In this document: in pieces, positions 48,398-57,103 of the stretch
Layout: every line of letters starts with the position of its first letter
How positions within the stretch are numbered: position 1 is the first letter of the stretch
Source: Chloroflexota bacterium
GTDB taxonomy: Bacteria; Chloroflexota; Chloroflexia; Chloroflexales; Herpetosiphonaceae
Direction of reading: 5' to 3'
NCBI GenBank assembly: GCA_020161265.1
Contig: JAIUOC010000010.1
Location: 248,001-312,000 of the forward strand
Length of the DNA: 64,000 bases
Position numbers and translations under genes: made by a program
Notes under the pieces: model-generated
Database searches by the model: none
Told to the model about the DNA's origin: nothing
Seen by the model: only the letters and a program-made list of their open reading frames with translations

Positions 48398-49378
48398 ATG
48401 AGCACAACATTGAATCATCATATTGCGGTTGAAATTACGTTTGACCAAAACCCAAGCCGAAAGCACTTTGCGCATTACTATTACCGAGCCGAATTGTATT
48501 ATGGAGCCGATGATCAGCAAGCATGGTGCTTTATGATGCTGCTCGATGAAGATCGCTATGTCATGCCAGGCGAAACTATCCAAGCCTATCTTGCATTTCT
48601 TAGCCCATACTATCATCTAGGGCAACTAACAGTCGGAACACCGTTTTGGCTTCGTTCAGCACAACGGCTTGATGGTACAGGCCATGTAACCCAGATGTTG
48701 AATTTAGAGCAGGCTGTTCGCAAATATGCCCATTATGATCTGCCAGTTGAAGTCACATTCTTATCACTACCAGCGAATAATCCAAACCGAGTCTATTCAT
48801 TATTCTATGGCAAGCATTTAAATGAGTATGATCTGCACAACGGTTACATCACACTCGCAGCGGGGCACGCATCAATCGCTACTAAGCCGAAGCATATTCC
48901 AGTAGCATTTAAAATCAAGAATAGTAGCCTGAATCAATCCGCAATCCACAATCAACATTGGCTTGCAGAACAACAGCAATGGATGATTACTGAAAACTAC
49001 GTCAACGACGCAACACTTCCAAAAATAAATAACCCCATTCTGGCCAAAGGCCAAGGTATTCAGCTGCTTGAAGATCATGGGCGATCAATCGTGGCAAACT
49101 TAACGATTGCAGCCAAGCAACTGGAGCAATTTCAAAAGGCCTCGTATATGCATTATGGCTTTATCTATGGCAGGCTTTTCGAGGGTGAGAATTATGAGTT
49201 GAATGGGACTGAGCGGCTGCTATTGCTTGAGGAAGATCAAACGGTCACGCTTGGACAGCCTGTACGTGGTCATCTCGATCTGCATGGAATTAAAGAGCAT
49301 ATCAAAGCGTTGCCAAGAGGCTCAAAATTTGTCTTGCGAATTGCTGACCAGACGATTGCCAAAGGTCGCGTGGTTTAA
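48398..49378 (+). CDS. Protein made of three EF-Tu-like beta-barrel repeats
   Basis: 326 residues, GGAG seven bases before the ATG. The protein has three similar segments of about 100 residues. The first ends 'GETIQAYLAFLSPYYHLGQLTVGTPFWLRSAQRLDGTG', the second has 'LAKGQGIQLLEDHGRSI', and the third ends 'GSKFVLRIADQTIAKGRVV'. The endings match the C-terminal barrel of EF-Tu ('G..F.lR....TvG.G.V'). Stand-alone EF-Tu-like barrels are seen next to toxin-like genes in some bacteria; here no GTPase domain is present. Role unknown. Confidence 0.55.
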   Translation: MSTTLNHHIAVEITFDQNPSRKHFAHYYYRAELYYGADDQQAWCFMMLLDEDRYVMPGETIQAYLAFLSPYYHLGQLTVGTPFWLRSAQRLDGTGHVTQMLNLEQAVRKYAHYDLPVEVTFLSLPANNPNRVYSLFYGKHLNEYDLHNGYITLAAGHASIATKPKHIPVAFKIKNSSLNQSAIHNQHWLAEQQQWMITENYVNDATLPKINNPILAKGQGIQLLEDHGRSIVANLTIAAKQLEQFQKASYMHYGFIYGRLFEGENYELNGTERLLLLEEDQTVTLGQPVRGHLDLHGIKEHIKALPRGSKFVLRIADQTIAKGRVV

Positions 49379-49426
49379 TCATTTGGCAATAGCGAGAATA
49401 GTATTTCTACATATTTTGGAGCAACA

Positions 49427-50104
49427 ATGACCCATGAACCTCGTGTATTTGCCCCACTACTCTTATTCTCTCGTGACGCTCAATTAAGTGCCTTACTGGC
49501 AGTTATGCGCGGTTATCGTTCGCCGCAAAGTAAATGGCTGGGTGTGCAACTAAATCACCACAACCAAGCCTTGATGAGCCAGTTGATTATTGCCGATAAA
49601 ACGATGGAAATCGAAAGCGAAGGCTACCTACTTGAAGATTCCGCTGATCCTGAGAACCAGCGCTACCGCAAACAGTGGGAAATTATGCACAGCCTTGTAC
49701 AAGCTCACCCTTGGACAGATGAGCAGCGTTTGGATTTGGTCAAGGATTATCAGCAGTATCAGAAGCGCTTTTTTGGTACACTTGAAGATGAATATGGCGC
49801 GAATGCGCATAAATACACTGAGGCCTGTGGCTACCTTTTGTACAATTTGCTCTCAGTCCGCGATTTAATGGATGCATTGGGGCCACACTGTTTTGCAGAT
49901 GACCCAGCGCAATGGCAAATCGAAGCAATCATGCTCAATCTTGCCTTGACGATTGCCATGCCCAAAGCATTTATTAACGAATTAGAATCGATTGATACAC
50001 CCCGAGCACCAAATATGGCCTATGAGCCACATCGTTATTGGTGGCACTATCGCGAAGGCTATAACAACCTAAATTGGCTCACGGAAATCTTATTCAAGCC
50101 GTGA
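49427..50104 (+). CDS. Unknown helical protein following the EF-Tu-like gene
   Basis: 225 residues, GGAG five bases upstream of the ATG. Mostly helical; contains 'EGYLLEDSADPENQRYRKQW' and 'LVKDYQQYQKRFFGTLEDEYG' and a Trp/Tyr/His-rich end ('EPHRYWWHYREGYNNLNWL'). No catalytic motif or signal peptide. Likely co-transcribed with the gene 50 bases upstream; the pair may work together. No family recognised. Confidence 0.6.
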   Translation: MTHEPRVFAPLLLFSRDAQLSALLAVMRGYRSPQSKWLGVQLNHHNQALMSQLIIADKTMEIESEGYLLEDSADPENQRYRKQWEIMHSLVQAHPWTDEQRLDLVKDYQQYQKRFFGTLEDEYGANAHKYTEACGYLLYNLLSVRDLMDALGPHCFADDPAQWQIEAIMLNLALTIAMPKAFINELESIDTPRAPNMAYEPHRYWWHYREGYNNLNWLTEILFKP

Positions 50105-50130
50105 TTTGGATTGGTCACCACCCTTCCGTC

Positions 50131-50178
50131 GAACCTCAAGGCGGGAGACGCAGGGGCTTTAATCCCCTGCACCCCTCA
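50131..50178. repeat. REP-like palindromic repeat
   Basis: The hairpin GCAGGGG-CTTTAAT-CCCCTGC (50150-50170) is framed by direct repeats of CCTCAAG (50135, 50174). The layout, with a GGGAGACGCAGGGGCTTTAA core, is like dispersed intergenic repeats seen in this group of bacteria (recollection). It may also stop transcription of the pair upstream. Confidence 0.55.
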
Positions 50179-50261
50179 AGGACGATTGGTGGTTGGCAGG
50201 CAGCGTGCGATGAACTTAACGAGCTTTGTACGCAGCGAGGATTCTCAATGCTACTGATCGC

Positions 50262-51155
50262 TTACCCCTGACCGCTAGCCTCGCATGCCACCTGCAAACG
50301 CGGTGTTGGCTGGCGGCTCGGCAGTTGGCTTAATACGATGCTAGCCAGTACCACCAACGCGCCCAACATTTGCAACCAACTCAGGCGCTGATCGAGCACC
50401 AGCCAGCCCAGCACGGTCGCTGAAACTGGGCTAAGCAAAATCAAAAACGACATGGTGGAGGTTTTAAGGCGCTCGATGCCGCGAAACCAAAAGAGATACG
50501 CCACGCCTGTGTTAACGAGGCCAATCAAGCCAAAACCCAACCAATTGCTGGTCGTAAAGGCGGGGGGTGGGCCTTCAATCAACAGGGCAATTGGCACAAT
50601 CATCAGGCCGCCAACCACCAATTGCCAAGCGGTGTAGGTCAATAATGGCACTGGTCGCCCCCAATGTTTGTTGAGGGTAATGCCCACGCCATAGAGCATC
50701 GCGCCACCAAAGGCTGCCAGCATGCCCCAAGCATCAAGTTGAGCCTGTGGATTGAGCAGCATCATGCCAACCCCAACCACACCTAAACCCGCCATCAACA
50801 GCAAGCGCGAACTGACCCGCTCTTTGAGCACCACCCAGCCCCAAAACGCCACGATAAATGGTTGCAATGCGCCCAACGTGGCGGCGATGCCACCAGGCAA
50901 GCGATAGGCTGCAATAAATAATAATGGGAAGAAGAAGCCAATATTCAACGCGCCCAGCACCAACGAGCGCCACCACCAAATGCCTTTGGGCAATTGCCGC
51001 CCCAAGGCCAAAAAGATCAAGCCAATGGGCAAGGCTCGCATTACGCCGACCAACAACGGACGGTTGGCTGGCAACCACTCGGTGGTAATGACATAGGTTG
51101 TGCCCCATAAGATTGGAGCAATCGCGGTCAAGAGCATATTCCATAGTCGTTGCAT
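50262..51155 (-). CDS. EamA/DMT-family transporter
   Basis: 297 residues with about ten membrane helices in two EamA halves: 'NMLLTAIAPILWGTTYVITTEWLPANRPLLV' (in parts) starts the first, 'GMLAAFGGAMLYGVGITLNKHWG' the second. The conserved 'WGTTYV' and 'YLFWFRGIERL' features fit drug/metabolite exporters of this family. It was probably once divergently arranged with the MarR gene whose promoter copy lies directly upstream at 51204-51285; that copy carries the operator-like sites. Exported compound unknown. Confidence 0.88.
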   Translation of the reverse strand: MQRLWNMLLTAIAPILWGTTYVITTEWLPANRPLLVGVMRALPIGLIFLALGRQLPKGIWWWRSLVLGALNIGFFFPLLFIAAYRLPGGIAATLGALQPFIVAFWGWVVLKERVSSRLLLMAGLGVVGVGMMLLNPQAQLDAWGMLAAFGGAMLYGVGITLNKHWGRPVPLLTYTAWQLVVGGLMIVPIALLIEGPPPAFTTSNWLGFGLIGLVNTGVAYLFWFRGIERLKTSTMSFLILLSPVSATVLGWLVLDQRLSWLQMLGALVVLASIVLSQLPSRQPTPRLQVACEASGQG

Positions 51156-51203
51156 CGCCGCCGCCTTCGCTAAATCCCATCAGCACTATCCTAATAACAA
51201 TAG

Positions 51204-51285
51204 TGATGGGATTGATAATTTATCTTGACATCAAAATATAAGTAATTTATCTTCATGTCAAGTATCTTTATATCGAGACAGTTTC
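51204..51285. promoter_or_regulatory. MarR-type promoter/operator region, left copy
   Basis: Operator-like TATCTTGACATCAAAATA (51221-51238) is one base off the perfect palindrome in the right copy, and a second TATCTTTATATCGAGACA-like site follows at about 51263. The whole stretch aligns with 59485-59565. It is positioned to control the EamA gene on the minus strand and the marR relic on the plus strand. Confidence 0.7.
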
Positions 51286-51336
51286 ATGCGCGACGAGGTT
51301 AATAGTTTTTGGTTGAGTGCCTACGAGAACGATTGA
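51286..51336 (+). pseudogene. Truncated marR gene start (relic)
   Basis: The frame reads MRDEVNSFWLSAYEND and then stops. It aligns with the start of the intact MarR gene at 59566 (MHDQVDSFIAEWQRER); the preceding promoter aligns as well. After codon 16 the similarity ends. It is the remnant of the MarR gene left behind when the island between the two copies was formed. Confidence 0.75.
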
Positions 51337-51420
51337 ACCTCGATCTTCTTCCAATTAGCTAGATACCATGTTCGCGGTTCAGTTGACCAACCAGCCTTCG
51401 AGCAATCCAGCGGCCTGGGC

Positions 51421-52377
51421 TTATGTCGCCACTCCATAGATTGTCAGCCAATCGAGAATCTGGCGAATACTCCCAATCGCAACCGCAATGCAGCTATCGG
51501 CGGCTCCATAATAGACATGCAGCGTATCGCCATCCGGCAGGACGGTCACGCCACAGGGGAAAATCACATTGGGGACATCACCATGGCGTTCATACTCCGT
51601 GTGCGGACTCAAGACCCATGGTTCACCACGCCGCAGACAACGCTCAGGATGGTCGGTATCAAACAGGGCTACGCCAATCCGATAGAGACACCCACCAGGA
51701 GTCATCCGAACGCCATGATAGATCATCAACCAGCCTTCCTCGGTGGCGATCGGCGGTGGCGACAATCCAATTTTATTGGCATCCCACCATCCGCCTTTAC
51801 GAGCCTCAAGCATACATTGGTGTTGGCCCCAATGGCGCAAATCCGGTGAGAGCGACATCCAAATATGCGACCCTTGTGCGCCAATTGGACGATGGATCAT
51901 CGCCCATAAGCCGTTAATCCGCACCGGAAAGAGCGCCGCATCTTTATTTTCGGGCTGCATCACGACCCCATAGCGGGTAAAGGTCTTGAAATCGGTGGTT
52001 GTTGCCAAGGAAACCCCAGGCCCACCAGTCGCATAGGAGGTATACACAACCCCATAGGCCGCTAATTCCTCAAGATAGGTAATGCGTGGATCTTCAATCC
52101 CCCAGCGTTCTTCAGGATACTGCTGTGGATCGGGGGCAAAGGTTGGGTGGGCATCAATTTGCCACTGATCAAGCCCATTGGCCGAGCGAGCTGCACAAAA
52201 ATGCGAATGGCCACGCCGATCTTCAACGCGGCATAATAACAAGGTTGTCCCATCGGCGAGCACGGTTGCACCAGGGTTAAACACGCTATTAATCGGGTAC
52301 GGCCAATCGCTTGCTTGTAAAATCGGGTTGGCTGGATGGCGTGCGAAGAGATCGAGTCGATTAGGTTGCATCATCAT
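51421..52377 (-). CDS. GH130 family glycoside phosphorylase/hydrolase
   Basis: 318 residues. Pattern of the five-bladed propeller GH130 family: 'RHPANPILQASDWPYPINSVFNPGA', 'TTLLLCRVEDRRGHSHF', 'RWGIEDPRITYLEE', 'GWWDANKIGLSPPP' and 'YHGVRM...YRIGVALFD'. These enzymes phosphorolyse or hydrolyse beta-mannosides. The Asp in 'EDPRIT' fits the catalytic position. Follows the bifunctional glycosyltransferase gene 28 bases downstream on the same strand, so they are probably co-transcribed and act on the same mannose-containing glycan. Confidence 0.87.
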   Translation of the reverse strand: MMMQPNRLDLFARHPANPILQASDWPYPINSVFNPGATVLADGTTLLLCRVEDRRGHSHFCAARSANGLDQWQIDAHPTFAPDPQQYPEERWGIEDPRITYLEELAAYGVVYTSYATGGPGVSLATTTDFKTFTRYGVVMQPENKDAALFPVRINGLWAMIHRPIGAQGSHIWMSLSPDLRHWGQHQCMLEARKGGWWDANKIGLSPPPIATEEGWLMIYHGVRMTPGGCLYRIGVALFDTDHPERCLRRGEPWVLSPHTEYERHGDVPNVIFPCGVTVLPDGDTLHVYYGAADSCIAVAIGSIRQILDWLTIYGVAT

Positions 52378-52405
52378 TTATTCCAGACTGCCTCGCCAAG
52401 AGACA

Positions 52406-54748
52406 CTACAATGGCCTTGATAAACTTGAATCACGTGGCGGAATTAAATCCGCCCGAATGCGCGGTGGTCGGGTCACGCTAGCTGACGTGTTTTCCGCTG
52501 TTCCGCGCCTGATTGGTGGTGTAAGTGTTTGAATCGTCAATCGGCCAATTAAAAATGCGAGGGTGGATTCGGCCCCCTGATTTTGATTAATCCGATCAAT
52601 TTCCAGCCCATCAGCACAGCCACCAGTGCGCTGATCGTAGAGCGCTACACCCGCATCGTTGTGGCCGAGAAACCAATAAAAGGCATGCTGGGCTTCATCG
52701 TACCAGCCTGAATCGCCGGTGCTTTCAAAAGCGGCACATGCGGCCAGCACGGTTGCCTGCGCCTCAATTGGCTGTTGATCATAGTGGGCTGGAGCGTGCC
52801 CACGCTGGAAAAATCCATTCGAACCAATGGGCTTGAAATGGTCAGCCTCAGGCCGCTGGATCGCACAGAGCCAGGTCAAGGCCGTTAATCCAGCCTCGAC
52901 CATATCGGGGCGCTGAAGGGTTTGACCGCTGACAATTAATGCATGCGGCAGCACCGCATTATCATAGGTCAGATGGTCATCAAACCATTCCCAATCAGGC
53001 TGATGCGCCGCTTGAAAGCGGGCTAATAAGTGTTCAGCGAGGTGCAATTGGCTGGCCATAACCGTGCGATCACCAGGAAAACGTTGACGATAGGCAGCGA
53101 ACCCCAACAATGCGAAGGCCCATGGCCGTGGGTGAGTCAGCTGAGCCACCGCTGGAAGCGCAAAACGGAGGAGTCGTTGCGCAACGCCACACAAACCCGG
53201 ATCATGGCTCTGTTCAAGTACCGTGCCAAGTGCCCAGATACTGCGCGCATGGGCATCTTCCGAGCCGGTCGCCTCTCCCCACTGCCGATTTGCCCCCATA
53301 AAGTTGCGAAACCGTTGGGTCGCTGGATTAAAGGCATACCAGAGAAACGCTATATAGCGCATTGCCAAGCGCTGGGCCTGTGGTTCTTGGATAGGATCAA
53401 GCAGCATCGTGGCAATCAAGGCCCGCGCATTATCATCGGTCGCATAGCCTTCGTGATGATTGGGAATATTCAAGATCGCATGTTGGATCAAGCCCATATC
53501 GTCAGTCATGGCGATCAGATGATCAAGACATAACGGCGGGATGATCGGCGAATCGGGCTTGATTGGTTGATTCGCCAGCACGAGCACGGGATGGAGGGGG
53601 TGAGTCCGTGCCTGCATAAAACTGTGCATAGAGTGCGTGGCAACAACCGACCAGAGCATCGTGCGCCCACGTTGATAGGCGCGTTCGCGGATGGTTTGAC
53701 GCAACTGGGGTTCGGCTAAAAGCGTGTTAACCTGCTCAGCAAGCATCGCTGGATCATGAAACGGAACCAGCATGCCACCACCATGGGCCAAGAGTTCGGT
53801 TGCATACCAATAGGGTGTCGAGACAATCGCCTTGCCTGCCCCAATCGCATAGGCTAAAGTACCCGAGACGCTTTGTTCTTGGGTATGATAGGGCGTAATA
53901 TAAATATCAGCCGCACCCATATACATTGCTAAAGCGCTAGGACTCACAAATTGGTCGTGAAACCGCACATGCGCTTGAATTCCAAGTTGCTCGACTAAGG
54001 CCTGAAGCATCTCCCGATAGGCCTCGCCAAAAGTTTGACGAACGGTTGGATGGGTTGCGCCAACGATCAGATACAGCACATGCGGATGCTGTTTGATCAG
54101 CAATGGCAACGCATGTAAGACATCTTCAATCCCTTTATTTGGCGAAAGCAAGCCGAAGGTCAGCAAAACCTGCTTGCCAATCAGATTCGCGTGTTGTTTA
54201 TCCTCATCGCCATCGCGAAACGGCAGATCAGGAATGCCATGCGGAATACAATCAATCTGAGCCAATGGAATACCATACATCGTATGCATGAGATCGACCG
54301 CATGCGAACTCATCACGATGATCCGTTGTGATCGTTGCGCAAGCTCCCACAGAATCGTCTGTTGATCGGCGGTTGGTTCGCGTAACACCGTATGCAAGGT
54401 GGTCACAATTGGAATCGTGATCGCACGAATGAGCAAGAGCAGATTCCGCCCCGATGCCCCACCAAAAATCCCATATTCGTGCTGAATACACACAAGGTCA
54501 TAGGAACTCAAACGGATAAAATCGGCAGCTTGGTAATAGGCATAGGGGTCATCCTGATCAATCGTAAAGACGACTGAATCGGGGTAGTCATAGCCTGCGG
54601 GCGTATCATTCATGGCCATCACGTCGATCCTGCTCTGCGGATACGCGTCAAGCAAGGCCATGCGTAAATCGGTGGTATAGGTTGCTATGCCACACTGGCG
54701 TGGAGCATAATTTCCAATGATTAAGATTGAGCGAATCGGTGTCGGCAT
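52406..54748 (-). CDS. GT4 glycosyltransferase with C-terminal alpha/alpha-barrel domain
   Basis: 780 residues, AGGAGG six bases upstream. Residues 1-400 are a GT-B fold GT4 transferase: 'IGNYAPRQCGIATYTTDLR', 'IQHEYGIFGGASGRNLLLL', 'LLTFGLLSPNKGIEDVLHAL' and 'SVSGTLAYAIGAGKAIVSTP'. Residues about 420-780 are helical repeats with 'GYATDDNARALIATMLL', 'WEWFDDHLTYDNAVLPHALI' and 'NQNQGAESTLAFL', typical of (alpha/alpha)6 barrels. Similar fused proteins sit next to GH130 genes in several Chloroflexota and cyanobacteria as I recall. It may build and trim a mannan-like glycan. Confidence 0.85.
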   Translation of the reverse strand: MPTPIRSILIIGNYAPRQCGIATYTTDLRMALLDAYPQSRIDVMAMNDTPAGYDYPDSVVFTIDQDDPYAYYQAADFIRLSSYDLVCIQHEYGIFGGASGRNLLLLIRAITIPIVTTLHTVLREPTADQQTILWELAQRSQRIIVMSSHAVDLMHTMYGIPLAQIDCIPHGIPDLPFRDGDEDKQHANLIGKQVLLTFGLLSPNKGIEDVLHALPLLIKQHPHVLYLIVGATHPTVRQTFGEAYREMLQALVEQLGIQAHVRFHDQFVSPSALAMYMGAADIYITPYHTQEQSVSGTLAYAIGAGKAIVSTPYWYATELLAHGGGMLVPFHDPAMLAEQVNTLLAEPQLRQTIRERAYQRGRTMLWSVVATHSMHSFMQARTHPLHPVLVLANQPIKPDSPIIPPLCLDHLIAMTDDMGLIQHAILNIPNHHEGYATDDNARALIATMLLDPIQEPQAQRLAMRYIAFLWYAFNPATQRFRNFMGANRQWGEATGSEDAHARSIWALGTVLEQSHDPGLCGVAQRLLRFALPAVAQLTHPRPWAFALLGFAAYRQRFPGDRTVMASQLHLAEHLLARFQAAHQPDWEWFDDHLTYDNAVLPHALIVSGQTLQRPDMVEAGLTALTWLCAIQRPEADHFKPIGSNGFFQRGHAPAHYDQQPIEAQATVLAACAAFESTGDSGWYDEAQHAFYWFLGHNDAGVALYDQRTGGCADGLEIDRINQNQGAESTLAFLIGRLTIQTLTPPIRRGTAENTSASVTRPPRIRADLIPPRDSSLSRPL

Positions 54749-54777
54749 GCCACACCTCCTATACTAACGGGAAGCAA

Positions 54778-55242
54778 TCACCCTGCCAGAGCGGCATATT
54801 GCGGGTGGCGCAATGTTTCAATCCGTGGCAAAAGGGGATCAAGCTGCTGTTCCCAGCCCACATCCCAGGCCCGAATGGCGGCAATCACCTGCACTGGCGG
54901 CGTAACCGTGCGGGCGGTCGGATGCCACGCCTGATAGCGAATCGTCGCTGGGAGCAGCACCCACTGGCTAAAGTAGCCCAACAAATAGCGTAAGGCCATA
55001 AAGCCTGTCCAGCCTGCGATGGCATTCCCTTGCAGCTGAGGACTCATCCAGCGCTGCGTGAAGGTGCCAAAATGATTCGGCTCAGCAAAGGTCAGGGGAT
55101 GGATCACCAGCGGATGATCCTGCTGACTAAACCCAAACAAGAGACAACGCAGGGCATTGGTAACCGGAACAGGATGCGGATAGGAATCAATCCCTACCTG
55201 AAAATAGTGCTGATGATCGGGGGTAAACCAATGACTATCCAT
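54778..55242 (-). CDS. Unknown protein of the island
   Basis: 154 residues, AAAGGGG six bases before the ATG. His/Trp/Pro-rich with 'DSHWFTPDHQHYFQVGIDSYPHPVPVTNALR' and 'GFSQQDHPLVIHPLTFAEPNHFGTF' (shown in parts). No signal peptide, no clear domain. It lies between the GT4 gene and the XisI-like gene with only small gaps, so it belongs to the same transcription unit. No family recognised. Confidence 0.55.
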   Translation of the reverse strand: MDSHWFTPDHQHYFQVGIDSYPHPVPVTNALRCLLFGFSQQDHPLVIHPLTFAEPNHFGTFTQRWMSPQLQGNAIAGWTGFMALRYLLGYFSQWVLLPATIRYQAWHPTARTVTPPVQVIAAIRAWDVGWEQQLDPLLPRIETLRHPQYAALAG

Positions 55243-55283
55243 CGATAGCCCCTTTCTTAAATGATCGGGAGCGTCATAGGCCG

Positions 55284-55595
55284 CTAGGGCATGCGGAGGT
55301 CAACCAGCGGAAAAACCTGCAAAATGTGACTGGCAGGAATTCCTGCGGCGATTAAGCGCTCAGAAATTCCATGGATTGTATGATCACAATGAATCCAAAC
55401 CCGCTCATCGTGATAGGCGATATGCACCAGACACTGATGAATCCGATGCTGCCCGTGCCAACCAGCAACCACCACCATATACTGCTGTTGCTCACGGTCA
55501 AACACCGTTTGCACCGTACATGTGCCCAGCGTATCAGGACAAGGCATAGCCATCAGGACAGTTTCGATGAGCGTGGTGGGCGAAAAGGCCACCAT
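55284..55595 (-). CDS. XisI-like protein (without its usual XisH partner)
   Basis: 103 residues, GGGAG six bases upstream. The pattern 'YMVVVAGWHGQHRIHQCLVHIAYHDERVWIHCDHTIHGISERL' (in parts) followed by 'AAGIPASHILQVFP' matches the XisI family (fdxN element excision controlling factor), which has 'Y..v..GW....R...c..H..i...kIWi..D.te.gia..L...GIpk.diVL.F'. In cyanobacteria XisI acts with XisH; no XisH gene is visible here. In Chloroflexota these genes are common and their role is not settled. Confidence 0.7.
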   Translation of the reverse strand: MVAFSPTTLIETVLMAMPCPDTLGTCTVQTVFDREQQQYMVVVAGWHGQHRIHQCLVHIAYHDERVWIHCDHTIHGISERLIAAGIPASHILQVFPLVDLRMP

Positions 55596-55625
55596 AACGA
55601 ACTCCCTTCCAACACAGCCGTTGGG

Positions 55626-55898
55626 TTAGCGAATGCTTGGTTTCGATGGCAGCGGATCATCTGGCCATTGATTCCAATGGGTGGATGGGTGGTTGTAGAG
55701 TGTGCGATACTCATGATATTGGAAAGCAATGAACCGCAGCGCTAACTCACTCAGCATGGTGAGAACGATCGCCATGAGCAGGTGCCACACGAGAATGTTC
55801 AGCCCACCAATCGTCACCTGTGGTTGTGGGCTAGCACTCCCCAACAGCATCAGCCCACCAATCAGGCTCAGCCAGAGCAGAACATAGCGTTTTTTCAT
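55626..55898 (-). CDS. Small two-helix membrane protein
   Basis: 90 residues. Two hydrophobic helices ('VLLWLSLIGGLMLLGSA' and 'ILVWHLLMAIVLTMLSELALRF') and a hydrophilic Pro/His-rich end. The start overlaps the histidine kinase stop as ATGA, so it is translationally coupled to it; it may be a kinase partner or signal input module. No family recognised. Confidence 0.6.
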   Translation of the reverse strand: MKKRYVLLWLSLIGGLMLLGSASPQPQVTIGGLNILVWHLLMAIVLTMLSELALRFIAFQYHEYRTLYNHPSTHWNQWPDDPLPSKPSIR

Positions 55899-57103
55899 AG
55901 CGTGCTCCCTTGAATACCAGCAATGTTGGGATAGTTCACCAGCATTGATGCAGTATGTTCCGGTAGGCGGGTTGGCCGGACACTACAGGGAAACTGGATG
56001 GTGATGGTTGTTCCACTATCAACCGCGCTGGCAATCGTGATGCTGCCCTCGTGTTGTTGGATGAGTTCTTGCACAATTGCCAAGCCAAGTCCTTGACCAA
56101 TCCGTGCTGCCCCATGGGGATCAGCAGTGTCAAAAAATGGGCGGGCAATTTGCACAAGAGCATCGGCGGAGATCCCGACCCCATAATCCTGAATGGTGAT
56201 CTGCCCATCAGCAGCGAGGGTGATGGTAATTTCACTATGAATCCCGCTATAGTGCAGGGCATTGAGCAAGAGATTCTGAAAAATTTGAACTAAGCGCCCA
56301 TAATCGCCCTCAATCCACACAGCTCCATCGGGCACCCGCAGCACTAAGAGATGCGAGGCTCGCATGCCTTGCATGGCTCCAACGACCGTTCGTAGCACCG
56401 CACTTAGTTCAAGCGAACGCCGCTGAATCGGCCCAAGCTCGTGCGTCATCAGCGTGCTATCAAGCAACGTTGGAACCAATCGTCCTACGTGAATCGCTTG
56501 CATCCGCATCGTATTAATCATTTGCCGTTCGCGCAGCGGAATTCCGCCCCATGTCGCAACCCGTCGCTCAAATAAGTCGATATAGCCGAGCAAAATACTG
56601 ATGGGCGTTTGGAGTTCATGGATCGCAATTGCCAGATGATGTTCAATCTGATGGGTTATGTCAAGCGATACTGCCAGCGTGCTGGTGAGGGTTTGGACAT
56701 GATCTTCTGCTGCTAATTGAGCGACACGGGCAAACCCATAGTCGAGTGTCCGCTGAAAAAGTGCTGGCGTAAGTTCATCGTCGAACAGCGTGGCATGAAC
56801 CCCGACGTGCAGCATAGGGATCAGGGTATGATCATCGGTGTTTGGGGCGGAGAGAATGAGTGGATAGGTTGATGCATGATCAGACAGCGTTTGGATGATC
56901 ATGCCGGTATTATCCATCAATGGAAGCCGCACGAGAATAACATCGATCTGACGAGTTGCCAGCATACTCAGGCCATGGTGGAGGTCGGCTACCGCAACCA
57001 GGCGATACTGGACGGTTTGAATTGCCGTGATGATCGACGCAATGATGGGTATGCCATGCCCATCATGGTCAATTAATAAGATCTGCATCCCTTTCGGCTT
57101 CAT
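55895..57103 (-). CDS. Histidine kinase with degenerate N-terminal receiver
   Basis: 402 residues from 57103. Residues 1-120 fold like a response receiver ('ILLIDHDGHGIPIIASIIT') but the phosphate-accepting Asp of 'DVILVDLPL' is replaced by Arg ('DVILVRLPL'), so it should not be phosphorylated. The kinase part has H-box 'IAIHELQTPISILLGYIDLF' (His about 163), N-box 'NLLLNALHYSG', G1 'DYGVGIS' and G2 'GQGLGLAIVQEL'. No membrane segment of its own; the small membrane protein coupled downstream could anchor it. Confidence 0.88.
   Translation of the reverse strand: MKPKGMQILLIDHDGHGIPIIASIITAIQTVQYRLVAVADLHHGLSMLATRQIDVILVRLPLMDNTGMIIQTLSDHASTYPLILSAPNTDDHTLIPMLHVGVHATLFDDELTPALFQRTLDYGFARVAQLAAEDHVQTLTSTLAVSLDITHQIEHHLAIAIHELQTPISILLGYIDLFERRVATWGGIPLRERQMINTMRMQAIHVGRLVPTLLDSTLMTHELGPIQRRSLELSAVLRTVVGAMQGMRASHLLVLRVPDGAVWIEGDYGRLVQIFQNLLLNALHYSGIHSEITITLAADGQITIQDYGVGISADALVQIARPFFDTADPHGAARIGQGLGLAIVQELIQQHEGSITIASAVDSGTTITIQFPCSVRPTRLPEHTASMLVNYPNIAGIQGSTL

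Noticed and set aside
50074..50271. Short plus-strand ORF after the helical protein
   Set aside because: Consists of the REP-like repeat and intergenic sequence; no start signal.
51423..51917. Plus-strand ORF opposite the GH130 gene
   Set aside because: Antisense shadow: GH130 motifs on the minus strand are complete and well ordered.
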